A DNA stretch of 64,000 bases from Chaetoderma sp. LZ-2023a (lineage: Eukaryota > Mollusca > Caudofoveata > Chaetodermatida > Chaetodermatidae), in assembly GCA_034401795.1 (NCBI GenBank), contig CM067366.1, positions 74,778,129 through 74,842,128 of the forward strand. Reading direction: 5' to 3'. The notes below the pieces were generated by a model. That model worked only from the letters and a program-made list of their open reading frames with translations, did no database searches and was not told where the DNA came from. The translations under genes were made by a program, and so were the position numbers. This document shows positions 53,903-64,000 of the stretch, piece after piece. Position 1 is the stretch's first letter, and every line of letters begins with the position of its first letter.

Positions 53903-54349
53903 ATAAAAATTAATCTGCTACATGTTTCTAATTTCAAAGTTGCTGAAGATATCTGGAGCAGACCGTGAGTTATTATTAGGAAACAGAATCTTCATAATTC
54001 CATTAACATGACTGTGACATTTATTTTGACCCAACTTCATGCCATCCAGGATAACCACCAGGCTAAGTAAAAACCCTTTCAGTAGATGTTGAGTTATCAT
54101 TCAGAAACATTATTTTTTTAAATAGGGTCATCATAACTTTGGTACTTTTCAAAAAGTGGAATAATCTATCATTATTTTGCTATTAAAAATAAAATATTTA
54201 TTGTTGATATGATATAAATCTAAAAATACCATGAATTATTTACGCTTGTAAGGTAAGCTAAGAGGACATACAATGTTAAGGTACTAAATGACTTTCTTTA
54301 ACCCTTTGACTCTTACAGACCAACAAGTACAAATTTGTTATGATGCAAG

Positions 54350-54418
54350 AAATATTTTGAAACTAATTTGAATGGGAGCTGTTGACAGCAACATGCTCCA
54401 GTCAAATTAGTTTAAAAA
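54350..54418. repeat. Foldback hairpin, type A
   Basis: AAATATTTTGAAACTAATTTGAATGGGAGC and GCTCCAGTCAAATTAGTTT with a shortened inner stem. A TTTAACCCTTTGA MITE remnant precedes it. Confidence 0.75.
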
Positions 54419-54476
54419 AATTAAAACACAGGAATTTGGAAGGCTGAAAGTTTACTGTTCATTGCTTGAGTCATAC

Positions 54477-54702
54477 TTTCATCATTGTCGTATACTGCGC
54501 CATACAGCCTTTCCATATGATATTCAGTTTTGTCTGGCAGCACGTATGTTCCATAAAGTCCATGGCCATGCCAATCTCAGCAAGCTGGAACAGCGTCACG
54601 CCTTCCCACATAGCAAGTTTGCGAACAAGCAATTGATGCGCCATCCGTTTATCCGTATTATAACATTCTGATAACACCTGAATAGCAACACGCTCAAAGT
54701 CC
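54477..54702 (-). CDS. TRPM: TRPM channel exon 2
   Basis: Acceptor CTTTGCAG before 54702, donor GTATGA after 54477. One base completes Gly, then 75 codons: DFERVAIQVLSECYNTDKRM, AHQLLVRKLAMWEGVTLFQL, AEIGMAMDFMEHTCCQTKLN and IIWKGCMAQYTTMMK. This matches the helical cytosolic region before the channel, where TRPMs have LL..ELK.W...T.LQLA......F..H.C.Q..L...W.G. It is the best single exon for naming the family. Confidence 0.93.
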
Positions 54703-55078
54703 CTGCAAAGCATATGCATTAAGGTACAGAAAAATCGTCATGTCATATAGTTTTTGCTTTTTTAACACATCAACGATCAAAATGTTTGAAGAAACTGCAA
54801 TTTTTTTTACAAAAAATTTAGTTTTCCTACCATAGATAGCTTATGGGTTACCAACCAGCATGACTCATCCTGATTGGATCTAGACATTGCAGTTAGCGGA
54901 TCAAGAATTTTCATGGTCCTTCTGGGGAGTGGTTGCTTCCATGAGCACTATCAGGATCGTGACAGAGTACTTCGATGATCCTGTAACTCATAGGGGAGGG
55001 GTCTGGTTATCATTAGGAAGATTTAAATGATTGGTGACTGGTGTGTCTTTCCCATTTCTGATGTCTCTTATATGCTCT
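54703..55078. other. Intron 1, no feature
   Basis: Unique-looking intron sequence with no recognised repeat or gene. Confidence 0.5.
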
Positions 55079-55309
55079 TTAACCCTTTAATGATCAAATT
55101 TTGTCAAGAAATTTTGAATATGTTTACTGAAAGTCCATTTGCAGGCCAACAGAAAACTATTTTTGGAAATTTATCACTGGAATGACTGGCTCGGTTATCT
55201 AGCCAGTTATTCCAGAGATAAATTTCAAAAAATAGTCTTCTCTTGGCCCACAAATGGCCATTTCTTAATACCACTGCAGTGTTTTTGGCTGGCTTTACCA
55301 GTAAAGGGT
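55079..55309. mobile_element. TTAA-flanked hairpin MITE, copy 8
   Basis: TTAACCCTTTAATGATC to CAGTAAAGGGTGA, where the right TTAA is mutated. Arms GACTGGCTCGGTTATCTAGCC and complement. Confidence 0.8.
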
Positions 55310-55770
55310 GACTGCCTACTTTGTTATTGCTGATTGGTTCCCAAACAGGCACTTTAATAAATAAATAAATTACATTGCATGAGAGGCAACGCAATTTTGT
55401 TTGTGTTTGTAGTGTTAGCACTATTTCAGCTAAATGTGTGTGATCACCCCTGCAAAAAATACAGCTTTGTTTGGCGCATGGTTACATAGGATTGGAAATA
55501 GTTTCTATGTGTTATGTTTGTGTCCAAAGAGTGGGTTTTTTTTATGAAGGTAGTACGACATTTGAGGCTGCTCTGTAGTTGGTCTCAGTGACATAAAATG
55601 ACATTTTAGCGATTTTGCCAGGTGAGCACAAGTCAATAATACATGGCATTCTGTTGTTTGGAGTTGTGTCCAGTTTAGGCTTGTGTAAATCTCTAAATTT
55701 ATTTTTAGATGTTTTCGTGAAGCTGTCTTCCCATTGTGCTGTGGGATATCCGTGTTCGATATAGTGGTGT
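55310..55770. other. Intron 1, no feature
   Basis: T-rich sequence without a recognisable repeat. Confidence 0.45.
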
Positions 55771-55885
55771 TTAACCCTTTAACACTCAAATTTTTTCAAG
55801 AGAATATCAATTTTCTAATAGAAAATGTACATTTGCAGACCAAGAGAAGACTGCTTTTGAAAAATTACCACTGACTATCATATTT
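55771..55885. mobile_element. TTAA-flanked hairpin MITE, copy 9, left half only
   Basis: TTAACCCTTTAACACTC through GACCAAGAGAAGACTGC to TTACCACTGA, then unrelated sequence. Confidence 0.75.
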
Positions 55886-55954
55886 TTCATATGCCATATC
55901 TTAAAAGCCCTACATATGCCATTAGACATTCACAACAAACAAAGTCCGAATGGA

Positions 55955-57232
55955 CCTTTACATTTTAAGCTCAACTTTACGAAGTAAAATGAGCTATTGC
56001 GATACCCTGCACGTCGTGCGGCAGCAGCGGTGGTGGTACTGATGGCGTCGGTCGTCCAATTTGCGCTTAGCTCAACCTTTCTGTTTATATCTCAGGTTTG
56101 GTTAATCATACTGGACCTAAATTGGCCACATTCTTCCTTACAATGATAAAGCATCTCATGATGACTTTGGGTTCAAAAGGTCAAAGGTCAAGGTCATTGT
56201 GACCTTGGTAAAAACCTTGTGTTTTCAACATTAATATTTTCCATTTAGCTCAACTTTTCTGTTTATATCTCAGGTTTGGTTAATCATCCTGGAGCCAAAC
56301 TTGGACACATGCCTCCTTGTAATGAACCTGACATCGCACAATTATGTTGTGGTCAAAAGGCCAAAGGTCAAGGTCACGGTGACCTTGGTAAAAACCTTAT
56401 TTTTTTTCAACATTAACAATTTGCGTTTAGCTCGACTTTTCTGTTTATATCTCAGGTTTGGTTAATTATACTGGAGCCAAACTTGGACACATGTCTCCTT
56501 TTAATGACATGGCATCACACACTGATGTTTTAGTCAAACGCTCAAAGTCAAGGTCACTGATATGCACGGTGACTGTCTGTCATCCATCCGTCAACCTTTG
56601 TTTAAAAACGATAATCCTCATTAATCGCTTTGTGGATTTCAACCTAATTTGGCTGGAAGGACCCTAATGCTCTCAGTTTGAGTACATGTATACAGAATTT
56701 TGATTGGTCAATTTATTTGTGTGAAAACCTTAGATTGTACGAAGAATTTAATGGAAATTGTCAAAATGCTACTCCTCATTAACCGCTCAGCAGGCTAAGG
56801 ACCTTATGGGGATATGCATTAGAAATTTTATACAGAATTTTGATTGGTCAGGTTTTTATAAAACTGTTTAAACGCTACACATCATTAACCGCTTGAAAAA
56901 TTTCAACCCCAGTTGGGTAGACTCTAGAACTGCTATTCAGAATTTTGGTTGGTTAATTTCTTGGTGGGCATTTGGATTTTAAGAAAACTTTCCAGAACCA
57001 TTTAAAAGGCTACACCTTAATTAGTGGGCCAATTTCAACAAAACTTGGGTGTAATGATCCTATGGCCATAGGCTTCAACAGATCACACGAGAGTTTTTAT
57101 TGCTCAATTTCTTTGGTGACAATCTTGAATTTTTTTCAAAAATTATCCATTATGACTACTGGTATATAAATGCAAATAGTTCAAATCCTAATGGTCCAGG
57201 TTAGCATTACTGGCCCTTGGGCCTCCTGTTGA
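55955..57232 (-). repeat. Modular element, copy E, with about 160-bp tandem units
   Basis: Left part has ATGAGCTATTGCGATACCCT. Three units (about 56068, 56243, 56425) each contain TTTCTGTTTATATCTCAGGT, TTGGTTAAT..ACTGGA, GGTCAAAGGTCAAGGTCA and GTGACCTTGGTAAAAACCTT. Later, more diverged units carry CATTAACCGCT and AATTTTGATTGGTCA. The right end GGCCCTTGGGCCTCCTGTTG is the inverted ACAAGAGGCC-type terminus. Confidence 0.75.
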
Positions 57233-57299
57233 TAAGACCTTCTAGATTTATTTTATTTTTGAAGCCTCATAGTTTATTTCAAAGTCGTAAAGTCAAGCT

Positions 57300-57720
57300 T
57301 CATGGTTGCATTGCAACCATATTTCTGGTTAGCTATGCCCCACTCTAGCTAAGCTCCATCCACACCTCGCACGTGTTGGGATCGATTGATAGCTGAACTC
57401 CCTGACTATCAATTTCCAGAAAACTATACCTGTAGGTACGCTCCAGCATATTTTGAAACTAATTTGACTGGGTGCTGTTGCTGCCTATGGAAACAACAGC
57501 GTCCAGTCAAATTAGTTTCATATTATTCAAAAGATTGTTTATTAAATTTTTAATTCACCAAATCAAAACAATTCCTACGGCTATTGTCAGACATGTCTCT
57601 CGTTCATGTCGGACCTATGTCATCTGAATGTGATGTCAGCGAACAAGTCATGTACTTTGACTATGTCATCAGATACTTGAGTGACAGATAAGATCCCTCC
57701 ATTGAATTTGTTCATTCATA
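57300..57720 (-). mobile_element. MITE with central foldback, copy 5
   Basis: Flank CTAAGCTCCATCCACACCTC..CTGACTATCAATTTCCAGAA, hairpin 57448-57540 (type A, CTGGGTGCTGTTGCTGCC) and flank GACTATGTCATCAGATACTTGAG. Confidence 0.82.
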
Positions 57721-58198
57721 GGTAATTAAAGCTAAGAGGTACTGATCATGTACAATACACATAATAACAAACCACAGCAGAGATCTCATGTACATATAAT
57801 CAGTGTTTCTCATGGCATCTAAATTTGATGTCCCAGGGACCCCACACCCTGAAATCTGGGGGTCCCCAGCTGAAATCTTGGGGTCCCAAAACTCAAATTT
57901 GGAGTTCCCAAGCAGTATTATCTCATCCATGCTAAAATTAGAGGTTACCGTGGCACTCACAACTATGAATTATGTATGTCACATGCCAGATTTGGTACAT
58001 GTAGGTATTTTTATGCAAAAGCCTATAAAACTACTTAGTATTTAAGTCATACAAGATTTTCAGGGGTCCCATGGGACCCACTGCCATTACTTTGGGAGGG
58101 GAGGTCCCAGGCTGAATTTTGGGGTATATACCCTCAAAAGGACCCTTATAAGAATCACTGCATATAATGGAATGCCAATGAATGGCTTCTAAAATTGT
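57721..58198. other. Intron 1, G/C-patch with short repeats
   Basis: GGGTCCC/GGGACCC motifs recur (57838-57880 and 58066-58100). No gene or known element. Confidence 0.5.
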
Positions 58199-58290
58199 TT
58201 TAAAAAATGTTGATATCTCCACAGTGAATGTCCATTTACAGGCTTGTAAATGGACATTCCTCAATACCACTGTGGTGGCACGTTTTGGTC
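58199..58290. mobile_element. TTAA MITE core with very short loop
   Basis: GAATGTCCATTTACAGGC TTGTAAATGGACATTCCTCAA: the two arm ends are joined almost directly, so the central part was lost. Confidence 0.65.
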
Positions 58291-58469
58291 ACCTTCGCCA
58301 AGAAAGAGGTGAATAGGTGAGCGAATAAGAAATCTGAATTACACTTGAATGGTTCCATAAAGGGCACTTCAGGCGGACCACAATGTTGTCAATAAAAATA
58401 GGCGGTCTCATAAAATAGGGCAGTTGCTAGAGTTCCTGAATTCAGCAAAACAAACACGAATAGAGGCAT

Positions 58470-58850
58470 CCATTTCTTGTCATTCCCGCCCATTTCTAGC
58501 TAAGTTCAGCTCATGTCTTACATGTGTTGGAATCGATTTATGTACTTTGACTCCTGAAATCCCAGAATCACAATTTCAAGGTAACTATACAGGTTACCTG
58601 TTGAATATTTTGAAACTAATTTGACTGGGTGGTGTTACTGCATATGACAAAAGCGCCCTGTTAAATTAGTTTCAAAATATTCAAAAGAATGATTATTAAA
58701 TAATAAAGACATACAGTTCATACACTTGACTGACTACGAAATGTTCATGACAGACCTGGATACATCATTCATTACACCTTTTGATTGTGATGTCAGCCTA
58801 CATATGATGTAATTGATTATGACATTATATAATTGAGTGACAGATCAGAA
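58470..58850 (-). mobile_element. MITE with central foldback, copy 6
   Basis: Flank CCCATTTCTAGCTAAGTTCAG..TGTGTTGGAATCGATTTATG, hairpin 58599-58684 (AATATTTTGAAACTAATTTG and CAAATTAG-like partner AAATTAGTTTCAAAATATTC) and flank TGATTATGACATTATATAATT. Confidence 0.8.
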
Positions 58851-58912
58851 AACCCATTGGACTCAGGTGGCCTTTTGTGCAGATTTGACTGTTGTAGCAT
58901 ACTATGTCTTAC

Positions 58913-59012
58913 CCTGCATGGTCCAGCAGATCCTGACATAGATCCATCTCCTCCTCAGCATTTGCCCTGCCTGACAGAGCTTTTAGTAAGCAACAGGCCA
59001 AAAGTGCTCCAC
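58913..59012 (-). CDS. TRPM: TRPM-like cation channel, 5'-most exon in window
   Basis: First visible exon of a TRPM-family channel, a plasma-membrane or organelle cation channel with six transmembrane segments and a tetrameric pore. Acceptor TTTTTTTGTAG before 59012, donor GTAAGA after 58913. It encodes GALLACCLLKALSGRANAEE, then EMDLCQDLLDHAG, the region read as (G)ALLACK.L..LA..A in other TRPMs. Eleven exons follow one another on the minus strand (59012, 54702, 53733, 52046, 45258, 41236, 32561, 30769, 28854, 26991, 3637 as starts) with consistent phase and no internal stop, giving about 708 residues. The acceptor leaves two bases for an upstream exon, so the N-terminal SLOG/MHR half lies beyond 64000 or in short exons I could not find. 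Subtype unassigned; there is no C-terminal enzyme domain. Confidence 0.88.
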
Positions 59013-59324
59013 CTACAAAAAAATGTACAGACGCAAACTGACTCATATATGAAGATTTAATACATAGAGGCAACACGAGTTGACATTATATATCAAATTT
59101 ATGACACAAGTTTGGTAAGCTCACTAAAAAGAGTGTGATAAATCTGATATCAAATAGCAATGAGTGTGAGATTCTATTTATTCAACTTAATTTTTACATA
59201 TCTAGAAAAAAAATAATGCTGTAATTTTAGGGGCATTATTTTCAACATTCTTTCCATCGAGCAATTATTTGCAGCCAAATTTTTTTCACTCAGAATTCCT
59301 CAAACTTTTCTGTAACACTTTCTC
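59013..59324. other. Intron upstream of exon 1, no feature
   Basis: AT-rich; no exon-like open stretch with splice sites was found on the minus strand. Confidence 0.45.
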
Positions 59325-59523
59325 TGTAGCTTTATGGTTACTTTAATGGTCAAGCCACTCAAAATGACAATGCAATGGGCTTGAGAAAATATTAACGAGC
59401 AAGACATTCCACTGGTAAATTTTCAAAAATGTCTTCCCTTGGCCTGTAAATGGACACTTGGTGAAATAACGTTTTGGATTTGCTTGATCAATCTTGACAG
59501 TTAACATGATGAATGGATTAATA
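59325..59523. mobile_element. TTAA MITE, mostly right half
   Basis: Contains CATTCCACTGGTAAATTTTC, AAAAATGTCTTCCCTTGGCCTG and AATGGACACTT, the right arm of the family, with little of the left arm. Confidence 0.6.
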
Positions 59524-59975
59524 CTGTAATAGTTTAAAACTTCTGAGCTGAAATGTGGATTATTTTTTATTTATTTTCCCATCTCCGTTCCGGTGTTTCG
59601 GGTGGCAATTTTCATAAAACAAAGCATTATATTGGTCTGGCATAAGCTTTTATATTGATACGTTTACGTTTCTTCTCATTCTGCAATGTTTTTCTTGGTC
59701 ACTGTAGTTTTGACAAATGCAGCATCTTATCATCTCAGATCTTGAGATTTAAAACAATTTTTAATCGATCCTTTAAAATTTCCTAGCTTTATATTAAAAT
59801 TCATCAAACTGTTTAATTCCACAACATTTAAAGAGTAGCAAGATAATATAACATGCAGCATTGTTACACCATCGAAGATAGGAAACAATGGACACAATAA
59901 TATATTTTCGCATTGTGATGTGTGTCACGAGAACATGACTATAGTACACTAGTGGGGTATAAAATGATATATACA

Positions 59976-61213
59976 ACAAGAGGCCCAAGGGGCCTGTGTC
60001 GCTCACCTGGAGCACCATCAATTTTTTTCAAAATTGTTGGTGGGTGGTTTAGTAGTCGTTTAAATGAGTTTATGGACATTTTTGCAAGTGCAATATGGCC
60101 GCCAAACACGCTACATTTTGACTGGTCCATGACACCCAGGTTTCTTTCGACAGATCAACTTCCCTTGAACAAACTTTAATGACACTTAGTCCTTAATCAT
60201 ACCGCCAAAATTTCAGCCCGATCCCTTCAGCGGTTCTGGAGGAGTCGTTTTCGGGAAAACTAGGTCATCCAAGATGGTCGCCGAACCATTTGGTCAATTA
60301 AGTCCTCTTGAACAAACTTGTCTTACCTCTTGGCCTAGATGAAGATTCCCCAAGCGGTTTTTGATAAGATTTTTAAAGACATTTCCTAAAATCGGCCGAA
60401 ATCCAAGATGGCCACCTGCCAAATTAGCCGATCGGTTTCATTTGAACAAACTTGGATCCCTATGCCCGAAGGATGCTTCCTGCTAAATATAATTGAAATC
60501 GGTCTAGTAGTTCTCCAGAAGAAGACATTAAAAATTTCCCATTGCTTTAGTATGGGCGCCTCTGGTGGGAAAATATTCCAAAATGGCCACCAAACCGTTT
60601 ATCCGACAGTTTTGAAAATGGCAAATTTGAGCTCAGAATACCCAAAACCATATATAGAACCAATTTCGGTCTCAAAATCCATCAAATAAAGAAATCCAAT
60701 ATGGCCACCAAACACGCTACATCTTGATTGGCCCACAGCGGCCATGTTTTTTGATAGATCAACTTCCCTTGAACAAAGTTTAATGGCCCTTAGTCTCTGA
60801 TCATATCGCCCAAATTTTGTCCTGATCCCTTCTGAAGAATAGGTCGTTTTTGGGAAAACTAGGTCATCCAAGATGCCCACCGAACCATTTGGTCAATCAA
60901 GTCTTCTTGAACAAACTTGGCTTACCTCTTTCCCTAGATGATGTTTCATGAGTTTTGAATCGATTCCTCAAATGGTTTCGGAGAAGATTTTTAGACGTTT
61001 CTTAAAATCGGCCGAAATCCAAGATGGCCACCGACAAAATTGGCCGATTAGCTCCATTTGGACAAACAGATCCCTATGCACTAAGGATGCTTCCTGCCAA
61101 ATATAATTGAAATTGGCTGTGGTTCTTGAGAAGTCGTATAAAGGAAAAGTTCATGGACGGATGGACATATGACGGACGATCGCCACGGCATAAGCTCACT
61201 TGGTGAGCTAATA
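59976..61213 (+). mobile_element. Modular repeat element, copy B
   Basis: Best copy of this family: ACAAGAGGCCCAAGGGGCCT and TCGCTCACCTGG at the left, TTGGTGAGCTAATAATGG at the right. The interior is two blocks of about 600 bp (from about 60090 and 60695), each with CCAAACACGCTACAT, TTGAACAAA..TTTAATG, GGTCATCCAAGATG, CCAAGATGGCCACC and AAATATAATTGAAAT. A GGACGGATGGACATATGACGG tract precedes the right end. No coding region. Confidence 0.75.
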
Positions 61214-61218
61214 ATGGT

Positions 61219-61450
61219 TTAACGCTTTAACTTATTTCAGCCAATAATGACTTCTGCAGTGGTCTTGAGAAATGTCCATTTGCAGACCATCCATGAGAAG
61301 ACTATTTTTGAAAATTTACTACTGAAATGACTGTCTCAATAACCGAGCGTGTCACTCCAGTGCTAAAATTTCAAAAATCGTCTTCTCTTGGACATGTTCT
61401 TTGAGAAATTTTTTATTTTTCTTGAACAAATTTGAGAGTTAAAGGGTTAA
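61219..61450. mobile_element. TTAA-flanked hairpin MITE, copy 10
   Basis: TTTAACGCTTTAACTTATTTC to GAGAGTTAAAGGGTTAA. It lies six bases after copy B of the modular element. Confidence 0.8.
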
Positions 61451-62035
61451 TGGCTGTGAAACACTGGAATACAAGCTTGCTAGTGTGATACAAATACATA
61501 TGCTATGTTTTGTCAATCCAACAAGAAGCTGAAGCATACAATGTCTCGCCTGTAAAGGCATGGATAGTGTGGATTGCCAAAGCAAACTTGGCTTGGTACG
61601 TAATACACATATTCAGTAAGGCACCAACAAACCAGTGTAACGAATCAACCATGGACAATTTTACCAAACAGTGGATAGTCTTGAAACTAGTAATGATGCG
61701 GATAGTACCCCTGCATAGTATATAATTCTGCTGTAAAATTGTGTTGATATCTGGTGAGCCAATGTTGAAAATGAATGGTCCATAAAAACCGTCCCAAAAA
61801 ACAGGAAAAAAGTCCAAAACTGTGAAAAAAGTAGTACAAATGGCCTAAAAATCATATAATGATGCAGATCATATCCCTGTATTGCATAGAACACTTCTGT
61901 AACTTTTCATTGAAATCGGAATGAGTATAGTTGAGCTACATAATTCATAAACAAGCTTAACCCAAAAACCATGAAAAACATTCAAAGTCCAAAGCTATCA
62001 AAAAGCAGGAGAAATTTTCCAAAATGAAATTGGTA
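61451..62035. other. Intergenic or intron sequence, nothing recognised
   Basis: The open frames here show no splice-site support and no family resemblance. Confidence 0.45.
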
Positions 62036-62150
62036 ACAAGAGGCCTAAAGGCCTGTCGCTCACCTGCAACATTAGCATTTGAAATACTGGGTAGTTCATA
62101 TCTCATGAAAAAATATTTCGCGAAACTTCTACAGGATGACAGATAGATTC
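62036..62150 (+). repeat. Modular element terminus, copy G
   Basis: ACAAGAGGCCTAAAGGCCTG TCGCTCACCTGC, the left terminus of the modular family, followed by sequence unlike the other copies. Confidence 0.7.
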
Positions 62151-62835
62151 TATGTTTTAATACGGAATAATCTTCGAAATAAGATCTTAGTAAATCTACC
62201 ATGACAATTTGACCAAAGAATCATGTTTGTACTCCAATTTTGAATCCAAATATTTGACAATTTGTAACAACTCTAGTGAATAAATCTGACAATTTTTTTC
62301 AAGAATTTAAGTGCATAACTGCAGCTGTATTTTAGCCACACTGAATGCCAGTCAAGGTCTCATCTCTCATGTTCAAAATATGAAGTGAATCGTCAAGTTT
62401 TTGAGTGGAAACAGAATTACACGCATGAAAACGATTTCTATAATCCCTGCCGATAACGATTTAGAGTAAAATCTCATGACTTGATAATTCCAATTATAGT
62501 GTTCACTAGGTGTATAAATTTGATAATAAACTGAATTTATAACTTTGATAGGTGCCAATTCTTTTTATCTGATTTGGCAAAAAATGTTAAAGGAATAACA
62601 AAATTAACATTCTTAGATAAATGTCTGTGTCGACTCATATGACAGTCATGTTCTTTGGCACGTTAATGACAATGACATGGTGTTGGGGTCAACTGAATTT
62701 CATGCTCATCCATGGGCAATTTTATGTTTGTAAGAGATAATGGACACATGAAGTACAGTTGAATAAGACTAATTCTGGAATGATGGTTCGGATGAAGTAT
62801 ATGAAATCTGACATAGAGGTGGCACTATAAACGAA
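62151..62835. other. No feature recognised
   Basis: AT-rich; possibly the interior of the copy G element, but no internal repeat is seen. Confidence 0.4.
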
Positions 62836-62837
62836 AT

Positions 62838-64000
62838 CTAGGATTTCTTTTTTCACGAGAGAGTTGATACTTACCTCCCTAATACTTTTGATATTGCTAA
62901 ATATTGGCGTTCATTCAATAAAACACTCAGATTAAAAACAGTTAGGTGCCCCTACTGGGCAGGTAGACAGAGGTAGTCAGGCGGATGCCGGCCCCACCAC
63001 CGCGCATGCGCCGACTACTACTTCCTCTGACTAATTTATTGGCTGACACACATGCAACTGCTAAGAGCCTGAAGACCGAGCCTCTGTGGGGTGGAGAGGC
63101 CGGGTCCGTATCTAGGGAGGTAAGTATCAACTCTCTCGTGAAAAAAGATATCCTAGATTTCGTTTATTTCACATCAAGAGTATACTTACCTCCCTAATAC
63201 TTTTGATATTGCCAGAATTCGAAAGTGAATCTGGCGGGAGGGAGGCGAGGTCAAAAGACCAGCTCTTCCCTATACGCTTTCACGCGTTTACGGCACTTAA
63301 AAACGTCTGAAAACTGTGTGAGAACACAACCGATGCATGAGAGATGACCGAATGTCATATGCGCTCCCCCCCCCCCCCCCTCCTGGGAGGAAGACTAGAT
63401 GACCTCAATGTCCTATACGCTCTCTACGTACTAGTGCCACGTACTACAGGACAGAGACGAAAGTACTCCATTTTCGTATACTCTCAATGAACCACAATCC
63501 ACACAAACCATCACCATATTAATAATAACGGGTAACGTGACAATACATTTAACAATGAACAACACATAAACAAGACTGACCTTGTTGAACTTGGAAGCTG
63601 TCATCACGTTCCCAGTAGAGAAGCCTGATACAGTCCCGACAAGTGGTTGTTACCATTACTTAAATGTGATGTATATAAGCAACGAGGAAACGCTCCTCAT
63701 AAAACATACAGGCGATTATTGTTTCAAAATCGACAAGGCGAGAGGATTTGAGGTGTCACGGAGGTAATGGTCTGTAAAACTTGACTCACAGTGCCACTGA
63801 GCCACGGACATAATGTCATCCACAGGGACCCCACTAAACAGGGCAGTGGATGCCACGACACCGCGGACACTGTGAGCCTTGGCCACATCAACCTGTCTCC
63901 CGGTGGCGGATTTGTGACAAAACTGAATACATTCTACAATCCACCTGGAAATGGTGTCCTTAGACGCCCTGCCATGGGGTTCAATATATGACAACCATAA
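62838..64000 (-). mobile_element. DIRS-type retroelement fossil, right edge of window
   Basis: Minus-strand element running off the right edge. The tyrosine recombinase C-terminal part (63994-63716) has GRASKDTISRWIVECIQFCH, AKAHSVRGVVASTALFSGVP and SVAQWHCESSFTDHYLRD, covering the H..R and H/W..Y boxes of the family. To its left are terminal repeats: 62839-62880 is inverted at 63111-63165, and TACTTACCTCCCTAATACTT occurs at 62870 and again at 63181. Together these look like the internal complementary and terminal repeats that DIRS elements use for circular integration. The recombinase part looks open as far as the window shows; wholeness cannot be judged. Confidence 0.75.
63366..63382. repeat. 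C homopolymer
   Basis: Run of about 15 cytosines inside the DIRS fossil. Confidence 0.9.

Noticed and set aside
57803-58045. Open frame with GTPHPEIWGSPAEILGSQ
   Set aside because: Derived from GGGTCCC-type short repeats on both strands; no domain or splice support.
61503-61894. Upstream TRPM exons on the minus strand
   Set aside because: The open frames there show none of the TRPM N-terminal blocks and no matching splice sites.

Overview
This window is animal nuclear DNA, most likely from a mollusc (a bivalve or gastropod). Evidence: spliced genes with long introns, many repeat families, and CR1/L2-like LINE, Penelope-like, DIRS, Tc1, hAT-type and Academ-like elements together. The phylum call is an inference. 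The only host protein gene recognised is the C-terminal half of a TRPM-family cation channel on the minus strand. Its eleven exons run from 59012 down to 3472 and encode about 708 residues: the end of the cytosolic region, S1 to S6, the TRP helix and the C-terminal coiled coil. Splice phases agree at every junction and the stop codon lies at 3472-3474. The N-terminal half must lie beyond the right edge.

The last TRPM intron (3638-26805, about 23 kb) holds a nest of mobile elements. A plus-strand CR1/L2-like LINE (ORF1 from 5147, ORF2 to about 18773, (TTA)n tail to 19237) was hit twice. At 7594-13707 it carries a 6.1-kb DNA transposon with about 145-bp terminal inverted repeats and a 3-bp GAA target duplication. 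This element encodes a large minus-strand protein with N-terminal Cys/His fingers, a PIN/XPG-like nuclease domain and a C-terminal CXC cysteine cluster. It best fits the Academ superfamily and is inactivated by about four lesions. At 14981-16637 the LINE carries a Tc1 element with an uninterrupted 341-codon DD34E transposase, 24-bp perfect inverted repeats and TA duplications. Removing either insertion restores the LINE reading frame. Next to the LINE tail lies a minus-strand DIRS fossil (about 19.3-24.7 kb).

The 32.6-40.9 kb intron is a mosaic: old repeat, a 140-bp palindrome, a decayed Penelope-like element, fragments of a Polinton-like fossil (DNA polymerase B and integrase ends), a nuclear copy of mitochondrial DNA (trnK, trnS1, trnN, nad3), a tandem array of about 155-bp units, and a truncated copy of an hAT-type MITE. 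A complete copy of that MITE with an 8-bp duplication is at 48487-49304.

The remaining introns are full of short families. They are a foldback hairpin of 70-140 bp in about 15 copies with three different but self-complementary stems; a TTAA-flanked hairpin MITE of about 235 bp, two copies of which end 20-30 bp from TRPM splice donors; and modular elements that share an ACAAGAGGCC end but carry different tandem repeats. There are also two arrays of one 33-bp minisatellite. A second DIRS fossil starts at about 62.8 kb and runs off the right edge. No cellular rRNA or tRNA gene, CRISPR array or bacterial-type operon is present.
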